Notes under the pieces: model-generated
What the model was told of the DNA's origin: nothing
The model's database searches: none
The model's input: only the letters and a program-made list of their open reading frames with translations
Part shown: one piece after another, positions 43,060 through 49,844 of the stretch
How the letters are laid out: each line of letters begins with the position of its first letter
Position numbering within the stretch: position 1 is the stretch's first letter
Assembly (NCBI RefSeq): GCF_017876155.1
Contig: NZ_JAGINP010000006.1
Location: forward strand, 186,001 to 250,000
Direction: 5' to 3'
Length of the DNA: 64,000 bases
Source of the DNA: Azospirillum rugosum
Lineage (GTDB): Bacteria; Pseudomonadota; Alphaproteobacteria; Azospirillales; Azospirillaceae
Position numbers and translations under genes: made by a program

Positions 43060-44217
43060 ATGGCCATTTCGCTCGCCGCCAGCCGCGTCCTCATCGTTGA
43101 CGACAACGAGTTCAACCGGAAGTCGCTGGCGCTGATCATCCGTCGCGCGGGGCTGACGCAGATCGAATTCGCGGAGAATGGCGTGGAGGGGCTGCGCAAG
43201 GTCGCGTCCTTCCGGCCGGACCTCGTGCTGCTCGACGTCAACATGCCGGTGATGGACGGGCTGGAGATGTGCCGCCAGCTGCGCCGCAGCGCGACGCACG
43301 AGGAGCTGCCCGTGCTGTTCCAGACCGCGCTGGACAGCGACGAGGAGCAGGTCCGCTGCTTCGAGGCGGGGGGCAGCGACCTCATCTCCAAGCCGATCAA
43401 GCCCGGCGAATGCGTCGCCCGCGTCCGCCACCAGCTGGAAAAGCGCAAGCTGTTCAACGACCTCGCCAACTTCCGGGAGCGGGTGGAGCGGGAGCTGAAG
43501 CACGCCCAGGCGATGCAGCTGTCCCTGCTGCCCGAGCCGAAGCGGCTGCAGGCCATCGCGGAGCGGTACGAGCTGGTGCTGGACGCCCATTTCGAGACCT
43601 CGTCGGAGCTGGGCGGCGACTTCTGGAACGTCTACCCGCTGGACGACAACCGCGTTGCCTTCCTGATCGCCGACTTCGCGGGCCACGGCATCACCGCGGC
43701 CATCAACGCCTTCCGCCTGCACACGCTGATCGACCGTTTCCCCATGCAGCACGTGCCGCCGTCGGAATGGCTGGCGAACCTGAACGGCGCCTTGAAGGAC
43801 GTGTTGCCGACGGGGCAGTTCGCCACCGCCTTCTTCGGCATCCTCGACCTGCACACCGACACGCTGACCTACGCGTCGGCCGGCGCGCCGAATCCGGTGC
43901 TGGGGGTGGGCGGCGACATCCGGCTGCTCGACTCCGCGGGCCTGGTGCTCGGCGCCTCGCGGCGGGCGAAGTATGTGGACCGCAGCCTGCGCCTGCCGCG
44001 CGGGGGCTTCCTGTTCCTCTACAGCGACGCGCTGATCGAATGCAGCGGCGAGGGCAACGGCCCGATCGGCCAGGACGGCGTGCCGGACGTCCTGCGCGGG
44101 GCCCTGGCGATCAACCGGACGCAGCCGCTGATCCCGCTGCTCGACCACTTCTACGCCCGCACGAAGCAGCCGCTGCGCGACGACCTGACGACCGTGTGGA
44201 TCGCCCGGCGTCCATAA
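43060..44217 (+). CDS. response regulator with SpoIIE/RsbU-type PP2C phosphatase
   Basis: 385 residues. Receiver 1-125 with DDNEFNRK and acceptor Asp59 (VLLDVNMPVMDG), a coiled linker, and a PP2C phosphatase of the RsbU/SpoIIE class at about 165-385: SSELGGDFWNV (Asp187), IADFAGHGITAAINAF, YSDALIE (Asp323) and the final RDDLTTVWI. All metal-binding aspartates are present, so it should be an active, phosphorylation-controlled phosphatase for the STAS protein of the same operon. Probable input kinases are the divergent gene pair at 36398-41730 or CheA. It is one of three paralogues here. Confidence 0.92.
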   Translation: MAISLAASRVLIVDDNEFNRKSLALIIRRAGLTQIEFAENGVEGLRKVASFRPDLVLLDVNMPVMDGLEMCRQLRRSATHEELPVLFQTALDSDEEQVRCFEAGGSDLISKPIKPGECVARVRHQLEKRKLFNDLANFRERVERELKHAQAMQLSLLPEPKRLQAIAERYELVLDAHFETSSELGGDFWNVYPLDDNRVAFLIADFAGHGITAAINAFRLHTLIDRFPMQHVPPSEWLANLNGALKDVLPTGQFATAFFGILDLHTDTLTYASAGAPNPVLGVGGDIRLLDSAGLVLGASRRAKYVDRSLRLPRGGFLFLYSDALIECSGEGNGPIGQDGVPDVLRGALAINRTQPLIPLLDHFYARTKQPLRDDLTTVWIARRP

Positions 44218-44251
44218 CTCCAGCGTCCATAACGAAGCCCCGGAGGACAGC

Positions 44252-45919
44252 ATGGGCGGAGCGAACGGGGCCAGCGAAAACAGAGTCAGCGAGGATACTG
44301 TGTGGGCGTGGCTGGCCGATGTGCCGGCGGCGCGCCTGGTCCGCTGGCTGGAGCCGCAGGCGCCGCAGACCGTCGCGGCGCTGCTTCTTCTGCTACCGCC
44401 CGACCGGGCTGCGGAGCTGCTGTCCGGGCTGTCCGACGAAATGCGCGCCCGCGCGCTGCGCGGCATGGCCGTGACCCGCCCGGCGGAGCCGGAAGCCTTG
44501 GCGATGCTGGAGCGGGTCCTCCGCGCCGACCTGCTGGACCGGCCCGAACCGGTGGGTGGTGACCGCACAGCCGAGGTCGCGCGGATCATCGGGCATCTGC
44601 CGCCGGACCAGCGGGACAGCGCAGCGGCGGCGTTGCAGAGTCAGGTGCCGCCCCCGCCTCCGGTTGCGCCCGGTCCCGTTTCCGGTTCCGACGCCGCTCC
44701 GGTCCTGCCGCCGCTGGCGCCCGGCCTTGCGGCGATGCTGAACACGCGGGAGGTCCGGGTGGACCGGCTTCCCATGCTCGAAGTGGTCATGGACCGGTTC
44801 GTGCGCCTTCTGTCCAGCAGCCTGCGGCCCAACTCCGGCCAAGCAGGGGGTGGTTTGGCGGAGGTTGGGCTGGAGGCCCTCCGCTCCGTGCGGTTCGGCG
44901 ATTGGATGAACGCCACCGACGCGCTGCTGCTGGCGGTGTTCCGGGCGGAGCCGTGGGACGGTTACGCCCTGCTCGTCCTGCACGGCGACCTGCTGGACAG
45001 CCTTGTGGAAATCGGGCTTGGGGGAAGCCCGGAAGCGGCCGGCCTGCGCCTTGCGCGGCGGCAGCCGAACAGCCTCGACCGCGCCTTTGCCGAGGCGTTC
45101 GTGCGCGCGGCGTTGGGTGAGCTCGCCGTCGCCTTCGAACCCATCGGCACGGTTGCCTTTCCGCTGGACCGGCTGGAGGACTCCTCGCGCCACGCCTGCA
45201 TCACCCGCCCGCACAACGCGTGCTTCGTCGCCGACCTCGTCCTGACCGCGCCGTGCCGTGCGGGCCGGTTCGAACTGCTGATCCCCTATGGAACGCTGGA
45301 ACCGGTGCGCGCGGCGCTCGGCCGGATGTTCATGGGGGAGCGCTTCGGCCGGGATCCCCGGTGGGAAGCGCACCTGCGGGCCGAGGTGGCGCGGGCCGCC
45401 GTTCGCGTGCAGGCGGTGGCCGGCACGGCGGATGTGCCGCTTGGCGAGCTGCTGTCCTGGCGCCCCGGTGCGGTCGTGCGTTTTGATGACCAGCCGGGGG
45501 ACAAGGTTGCCCTGACGGTGGACGGACTTGTGGTGGCCCGCGGGGTGCTCGGCCAGCAAGGAACGCGTTGGGCCGTCGGCATCGGCGTCGGATCGCCGTC
45601 GCTGGCCGCCGTTCCCCTGCCGGACATCGGATCGGAGGTCGGGCCGGAACCGTCTCCCGCGGGCCGGGGCGCGCTGCCGTTTCAGGACATTCCGGTGCGC
45701 GTGTCGGTGGTGGTCGGCGCGGCCGACCTGAGTCTCGCCGCGGTTCAGGAACTGACGGCGGGTGGAACCATCGCGCTGGACCGCGAGGTCGGGGACCCGG
45801 TCGACCTCATCGCCGAGGATCGGGTCGTCGCCCGTGGGGAACGGGTTGTCCGGTCCGGCCGTGTGGCCGTTCGCCTCACCGCCGTCCTTCCCGCCGGGGC
45901 CGCGCCATCGCCGGTTTAG
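44252..45919 (+). CDS. FliG-FliM-FliN-like fusion, flagellar-switch-type protein
   Basis: 555 residues combining parts of three C-ring proteins. Residues 25-128 resemble FliG armadillo segments (LEPQAPQTVAALLLLLPPDR, echoing the FliG EHPQ helix, and VGGDRTAEVARIIGHLP, echoing its GGxxxAAEIL helix). A Pro-rich linker follows. Residues 165-360 match the FliM middle domain (DRLPMLEVVMDRFVRLLSSS, SVRFGDWM, LLDSLVEIGLGG, PYGTLEPVRAALGRMF). Residues 375-445 and 476-545 are two SPOA domains (DVPLGELLSWRPGAVVRF; DIPVRVSVVVGAADLSLAAV). The CheY-binding N-terminus of FliM and the torque helix of FliG are absent. GGAGGAC precedes the ATG. It closes the STAS-RsbW-RsbU operon. Role unknown; possibly a switch-like output or scaffold. 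Confidence 0.85.
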   Translation: MGGANGASENRVSEDTVWAWLADVPAARLVRWLEPQAPQTVAALLLLLPPDRAAELLSGLSDEMRARALRGMAVTRPAEPEALAMLERVLRADLLDRPEPVGGDRTAEVARIIGHLPPDQRDSAAAALQSQVPPPPPVAPGPVSGSDAAPVLPPLAPGLAAMLNTREVRVDRLPMLEVVMDRFVRLLSSSLRPNSGQAGGGLAEVGLEALRSVRFGDWMNATDALLLAVFRAEPWDGYALLVLHGDLLDSLVEIGLGGSPEAAGLRLARRQPNSLDRAFAEAFVRAALGELAVAFEPIGTVAFPLDRLEDSSRHACITRPHNACFVADLVLTAPCRAGRFELLIPYGTLEPVRAALGRMFMGERFGRDPRWEAHLRAEVARAAVRVQAVAGTADVPLGELLSWRPGAVVRFDDQPGDKVALTVDGLVVARGVLGQQGTRWAVGIGVGSPSLAAVPLPDIGSEVGPEPSPAGRGALPFQDIPVRVSVVVGAADLSLAAVQELTAGGTIALDREVGDPVDLIAEDRVVARGERVVRSGRVAVRLTAVLPAGAAPSPV

Positions 45920-45935
45920 GCGCAAACGGCGTGAA

Positions 45936-45965
45936 GACGGCGGCTTCCCGGAAGAAGCCGCCGTC
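45936..45965. terminator. bidirectional hairpin between switch fusion and DedA genes
   Basis: GACGGCGGCTTC pairs perfectly with GAAGCCGCCGTC around six bases. It lies 17 bp after one stop and 27 bp after the convergent stop. No strong T-run on either side. Confidence 0.7.
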
Positions 45966-45991
45966 GTGTTGATCGCCTTTCCGACGTCGGT

Positions 45992-46576
45992 TCAGGCCTG
46001 GGTCTCGGACGCCGCGACACGGCGCCGCACCCACATAACGCTCTTCAGCGTGAAGAACAGGGCGCCGATGCCGAGCGCGATGAGCAGCAGGATCTTCGGG
46101 CCATTCTCGCCGATCGCGGCGGCGGCCTCGCCGAACAGGTAGCCGGCCCCGGCGAAGCTCCACGCCCAGATGCCGGCGGCGAGGAAGTTCCAGAACAGGA
46201 ACTTGCGCCAGGGCATGCGCGAGGTGCCGACGGCGACGGACGCGATGTTCCGCACGCCGTACAGGAAACGGAATACTAGTATGAACCCGACTCCGTAGTC
46301 TTCCAGCCATTGAAGCACGCGTGCGGCGCGCGCTTCGCACGCCGGAAAGCGGGCCAGCGCCTTGGTGCCCCATTTGCGGCCGAGCCAGAAATAACACTGG
46401 TCACCGAGGAAGCTGCCGATCCAGACCGCGCCAACCAGCCAGTACAGGTTGACGATGCCGAGGTGTGCACCCATGCCGCCGAAAATGACGAAGGTTTCGC
46501 CTTCGAAGAACGCCCACGCGAAGGCCAGTGGATAAAAGGCGTTGCCCCAATCCTGCAGCCAGGTGATCCAATCCAA
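45992..46576 (-). CDS. DedA-family membrane protein
   Basis: 194 residues with about five hydrophobic segments. DedA marks are FAWAFFEGETFVIFGG near the start, with the conserved Glu, and FRFLYGVRNIASVAVGTSRM around 105-124 with the paired Arg residues, then WRKFLFWNFLAAGIWAWSFA. DedA proteins flip or support lipids such as undecaprenyl phosphate and help maintain proton-motive force. Convergent with the switch-fusion operon. It appears to be monocistronic. Confidence 0.9.
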   Translation of the reverse strand: MDWITWLQDWGNAFYPLAFAWAFFEGETFVIFGGMGAHLGIVNLYWLVGAVWIGSFLGDQCYFWLGRKWGTKALARFPACEARAARVLQWLEDYGVGFILVFRFLYGVRNIASVAVGTSRMPWRKFLFWNFLAAGIWAWSFAGAGYLFGEAAAAIGENGPKILLLIALGIGALFFTLKSVMWVRRRVAASETQA

Positions 46577-46832
46577 CGCTTCCTCCCCCGCAGCCTGTGC
46601 GGCCCGACCGTCCCCGCCCGTCGAGGCGGAGTCACGACGGATCCGACCAGTGGACCGCGCGGAATGGCTCGCGAAAGGCGGCTCCGGAGCGGCCCCCTGC
46701 CCAGCCCGATGGCGGCTCCCTCAAGGGGCACGGCCCAGGCTAGGTTACCGACACATGATTGCACATTTGGGCGTGTCTTGTCGCGTAAACTTTCCCATGC
46801 CGAAGGTCATGAAAGCGGAAATGTTGGATGGG

Positions 46833-47273
46833 CTAACTATCATCTCCGGACAGCTCCCCGACCGTCTGGCGCGCCGCGCGCAGCAGGATGGGGTTCGGCT
46901 CGAAGGGGCCGGAGTCGGCGTCCTCCTCCCACCCGTCCGGGGCGACGCGCCGCTTCAGTTCGCGGGCCGACTCGGCCAGGAGATGGGCGAGCTTCTGGTC
47001 GGGCAGGGCCTGGACAAGCGCGCGCAGCTCCGCGTTGGTCAGGGCGGCGGGGTCGAAGGACGGCGGGACCGGAGCGGTGGGCGGAACGAGCGCCATGGGA
47101 ATCGTGGTGGCCGGAACCGCAGAACGGCCGGTCGCCGGCGATGCCGGCACGGCTTCGCGCACCACGTCGACGGCCATCGGCTCGGCGACCGTGGTGGCAC
47201 GCGACCGGCGGGCCGGTTTGCGCGCCCGTTCCGTCTCGGGCAGGCTGTCAAACAGAAGGGGTTGCGTGCTCAT
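46833..47273 (-). CDS. hypothetical protein with disordered N-terminus
   Basis: 146 residues. The first 85 are Ala/Pro/Val/Arg-rich and likely disordered; residues about 86-146 contain a helical, charged segment (TNAELRALVQALPDQKLAHL and later PNPILLRAARQTVGEL). The ATG at 47273 is used; a GTG nine codons upstream is in frame. It follows the PIN gene on the same strand by 156 bp but does not look like a classic VapB antitoxin. No family recognised. The 256 bp after DedA's start (46577-46832) has no other gene. Confidence 0.6.
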   Translation of the reverse strand: MSTQPLLFDSLPETERARKPARRSRATTVAEPMAVDVVREAVPASPATGRSAVPATTIPMALVPPTAPVPPSFDPAALTNAELRALVQALPDQKLAHLLAESARELKRRVAPDGWEEDADSGPFEPNPILLRAARQTVGELSGDDS

Positions 47274-47429
47274 CCGACTCACCCGCCGATTACCCACCAT
47301 TCACACGAAACGGTTCACGCGAGGCTGTTCACCCGCGGTTTGCGAAGTGTTCTCGGTTCATTCTAAGGAACGAGTCCCGCTTGTCGAGCACAAAGTGCGA
47401 ACCCGCCCGCTTGCCCGTTCTTGGCCCGA

Positions 47430-47903
47430 TCAGGTGGCCGGCGCCGACAGCTGTTCCAGAAAGCGCTCCGGGCGGAGGATGCGCGTGCGGCCGACGCGGC
47501 GCACGGACAGGAGCTGCCGGTCCACCGTGACCAGCCAATCGGCGTCCGCGGCCAGCGCCACGGCGAGGAACATGTCGTCGTCCGGATCGCGGCACAGCCG
47601 GACGTCGGGCACGGACTCCAGCCGGCAAATGTCCGTCGCCAGGGCCGCCAGGAAGGCCTCGCGCTGCTCCGGCGGCTTGTACCGGTCGAACGTCGGCCGC
47701 ATCAGCACGGCGTGCAACTCCGCCAGCGTGGCGTCCGAGGCGTACAGCCGGCCCCGCGTCCGCACCGCCGCAACGCAGTCCCGGACCGCGAGGTTGCGCC
47801 GCGGAACCTCGTCATCGAGCAGCGCGTAGGCGACGAGGATGTTGGTGTCGAGCACGACACGGAACGGCTCGTTCCGTTGCGTGGCTTGGAGCGGTGCGGT
47901 CAT
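47430..47903 (-). CDS. PIN-domain putative ribonuclease (VapC-like toxin family)
   Basis: 157 residues. The four acidic PIN residues are in place: Asp19 (VVLDTNILVAY), Glu62 (LAELHAVL), Asp110 (RDPDDDMFLAVALA) and Asp128 (WLVTVDRQLL). It belongs to the 'PIN family toxin component' group with a characteristic RNLAVRDC and RPTFDRYKPPEQRE. A metal-dependent RNase is expected. No antitoxin-like gene immediately precedes it, so it may be an orphan. The ATG at 47903 begins just before the first strand. Confidence 0.88.
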   Translation of the reverse strand: MTAPLQATQRNEPFRVVLDTNILVAYALLDDEVPRRNLAVRDCVAAVRTRGRLYASDATLAELHAVLMRPTFDRYKPPEQREAFLAALATDICRLESVPDVRLCRDPDDDMFLAVALAADADWLVTVDRQLLSVRRVGRTRILRPERFLEQLSAPAT

Positions 47904-48020
47904 GGCGCCGCCAGCATAGGGCCGGGCCGCCGCTGCGGGAAGCCGTGGCTTGAGGCGGCAAATCCATTTGGGGTAAAAAGGATTCCGCACCGCACGCACT
48001 CTTCACGGACCGGGCCCGGA

Positions 48021-48380
48021 ATGACCACTGTTTTGATCGTCGACGACAGCCGTCTCGCCAGGGACATGGTCGGCAGCGTGATCGCCTCGCTTCGGCCGGA
48101 CTGGACCATCCTGTCGGCGGCCGGTGGCGACGAAGCGCTGGGCAAGCTGGACGGAACCGTCCCGGTGGCGGCGATCGTGGACTACAACATGCCGGGTATG
48201 GACGGGCTGACCCTGTCCGCGAAGCTGAAGGAGCTGTATCCCGGCCTGACCATCGGCATCCTGACCGCCAACGTGCAGGACGCGCTGAGGAAGAAGGCGG
48301 AGGCGCTCGGCTGCCGGTTCATTCCGAAGCCCATCACCTCCGACAAGATTCGGGAGTTCCTGGCCGCGGCGGGGCAGTGA
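48021..48380 (+). CDS. single-domain response regulator (CheY-like)
   Basis: 119 residues, receiver only. Acidic pair at VLIVDDS (Asp8, Asp9), acceptor Asp54 in IVDYNMPGMDG, Thr in GILTAN, Lys in IPKPITSD. It overlaps the CheC gene by four bases (GTGA), so the pair is co-translated; CheC is the likely phosphatase of this regulator. Its kinase is probably the CheA encoded 12 kb away. Confidence 0.9.
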   Translation: MTTVLIVDDSRLARDMVGSVIASLRPDWTILSAAGGDEALGKLDGTVPVAAIVDYNMPGMDGLTLSAKLKELYPGLTIGILTANVQDALRKKAEALGCRFIPKPITSDKIREFLAAAGQ

Positions 48381-49003
48381 CCGCCATGCCGCTGCTCTCC
48401 CTCGACCCCGGCGAGGCCGACGCGATCGCCGAGCTGTTCAACATTGGCATGGGACAATCGGCCGCAGCCCTCGGCGACATGCTCGGCGAGGAGGTCCACC
48501 TGTCGGTGCCCTCCCTGTCGGTGTCCAGCCGTTCCCGCATCGCCCATCAGATCGCCCGGGAGTTCGACGCCGACTCCGCCGCCCGCGTCTGCGCGGTGCA
48601 GGGGGACTTCAGCGGTCCCTTCACCGGCCAGGCGATGCTGATCTTCCCGGAACGCGGGACGCTCGCCCTGGTCGGCCGCCTGATGCCCGTGGATCCGGCC
48701 GCCAGCGCGCCGGGCGAGGTCGAACTGGACGCGCTGACGGAGATCGGCAACATCATCCTGAACGGCTGCCTTGCCAGCCTGTCGAACCTTGTGGAGAGCG
48801 AGGTCGCCGGCGCGCTGCCCTGCTGCAGCACCGGCCAGCCGGCGGAGATCATCGGCGCCGCCGACACCGACCCGATCCTGTTCGTGCGCATCGACGTCGC
48901 GCTGGCCTCCGGCGACGCCTGCGGCCAAGTGCTGTTCCTGCTGAACATCGCCTCCCTCGACGGCTTCCGCGAGGCCATCCGCAAGGCGCTGGCGAATCTT
49001 TAA
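48377..49003 (+). CDS. cheC: CheC-like CheY-phosphatase
   Basis: 208 residues, GTG start overlapping the response-regulator stop. It has two copies of the CheC/CheX phosphatase signature E-x2-N-x22-P: Glu19/Asn22/Pro45 (ELFNIGMG) and Glu122/Asn125/Pro148 (EIGNIILN), so both active sites look intact. CheC dephosphorylates CheY-P and in Bacillus and Thermotoga cooperates with CheD. A CheD gene is present in the che locus at 55691. The next + strand element is a structured region and terminator. Confidence 0.9.
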   Translation: MTAMPLLSLDPGEADAIAELFNIGMGQSAAALGDMLGEEVHLSVPSLSVSSRSRIAHQIAREFDADSAARVCAVQGDFSGPFTGQAMLIFPERGTLALVGRLMPVDPAASAPGEVELDALTEIGNIILNGCLASLSNLVESEVAGALPCCSTGQPAEIIGAADTDPILFVRIDVALASGDACGQVLFLLNIASLDGFREAIRKALANL

Positions 49004-49051
49004 GGCGGGCCCTGGGTTTGCCTTGACGGACCACGAGCCAAGGAATACCTT

Positions 49052-49167
49052 TTGGGGGTGTCGTGGTAAGCGTGCGCAAGCACCGCAACCGTCGCCCGCT
49101 AAGGAGGGGCTGTATGGCCCCGCTAGTGACTTGAGGCAGGACCACTCGGCGGTGTGCCGACCCCCAA
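49052..49167 (+). ncRNA. candidate structured RNA or 3' UTR after cheC
   Basis: The ends pair: TTGGGGGT (49052-49059) with ACCCCCAA (49160-49167). Inside are GTGC-GCAA-GCAC (49072-49083, a GNRA-type loop) and GGGGC/GCCCC (49106-49121). A strong terminator follows two bases later. This closing-stem architecture suggests a 116-nt RNA. I could not match it to SRP, 6S or known riboswitch sequences; it lacks the SRP GGAAGGAAGCAG core. Confidence 0.35.
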
Positions 49168-49169
49168 TC

Positions 49170-49197
49170 AAGAGCCGCCCTTCGGGGCGGCTCTTTT
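49170..49197. terminator. strong terminator between cheC/ncRNA and DUF3800 gene
   Basis: AAGAGCCGCCC and GGGCGGCTCTT with a TTCG loop and TTTTGGTTT after it. It serves the + strand; on the minus strand it is just past the DUF3800 stop, so it may be bidirectional. Confidence 0.9.
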
Positions 49198-49201
49198 GGT
49201 T

Positions 49202-49840
49202 TCAGGCCATTGCCGGTTCCAGCCAATGTGGACGTTTTGTCTTCAGCTCCAAAGGTCTGATCGCAAATTTTTGCTCAGGCATCCACCTTAAAATATCAGC
49301 TGAAAAATTTCCTCCCCTGAGCATTCTGTAAACTGTGTTTGCGACAATATCGGCAATTTGTACGCCATTGCTGTTTTCGCTATCAACAAATTGAACTTGC
49401 ACCCTGTTGGCTCCGACATTGTTCGCTATGCTCGAGCTGACATGGTCTTGCAGCCTTCTGGCCTGTGAGCCATGATAACGGCGGTCTGCGGAAACTGTAA
49501 TAAAGTTGCCTTCTCCGATCAGCAGAACGCTTTCAATGAGCAATTCTGCCCACAGATCTTGCTCTTTGATCGATCCAAGTGCCCAGTTTCCGAGTGGACT
49601 ATGTCCGTCACAATACGCAACTCCGATCGGAGTGTCGGTGCTGCTATTCAGAAGATCAAAGAATAAATCGCGTTGATTGAACGTCAGTCGGCTGCCTTTT
49701 ATCTCGCCGCGCATGCCGGTTGCTTTTCGAAATTTCTTCATGACGCGCGCGGCTTCGTCAGCCGAAAGCGGAGCGGCTGCCGTTAAGAACAAGCTGTCGT
49801 CCCGGCCGGTCCCTCCGGATTCGTCGCAAAAAACGTGCAT
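49202..49840 (-). CDS. DUF3800 protein
   Basis: 212 residues of DUF3800, an RNase-H-like fold family: N-terminal FCDESGGTGRDDSLFLTAAA (residues 4-23), a middle RGEIKGSRLT, and C-terminal DSENSNGVQIADIVANTVYR with the conserved Asp. DUF3800 proteins occur in mobile and defence-associated regions; activity is unproven. Its base composition is visibly A/T-richer than all neighbours, roughly half GC by eye, and codon use differs (AAA, TTT, AAT common), pointing to horizontal acquisition. The ATG lies 4 bp beyond the stop of the upstream REC-phosphatase gene, so it is now read as the last gene of that transcript. Confidence 0.85.
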   Translation of the reverse strand: MHVFCDESGGTGRDDSLFLTAAAPLSADEAARVMKKFRKATGMRGEIKGSRLTFNQRDLFFDLLNSSTDTPIGVAYCDGHSPLGNWALGSIKEQDLWAELLIESVLLIGEGNFITVSADRRYHGSQARRLQDHVSSSIANNVGANRVQVQFVDSENSNGVQIADIVANTVYRMLRGGNFSADILRWMPEQKFAIRPLELKTKRPHWLEPAMA

Positions 49841-49844
49841 CCGC

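Noticed and set aside
44252..45919. Interpretation as a type III secretion YscQ/HrcQ protein
   Set aside because: SPOA-SPOA order would fit, but the FliG-like N-terminal segments and complete FliM middle domain, and the absence of any T3SS genes, argue against it.
46833..47903. PIN gene and following hypothetical as a toxin-antitoxin pair
   Set aside because: The second gene is downstream, 156 bp away, and lacks any DNA-binding antitoxin fold; a VapBC operon normally has the antitoxin first with overlap.
49052..49167. Identification of the structured region as SRP RNA, 6S RNA or a riboswitch
   Set aside because: The SRP core GGAAGGAAGCAG is absent, I could not align it to 6S, and the element is followed by a terminator and a gene on the opposite strand rather than a regulated gene.
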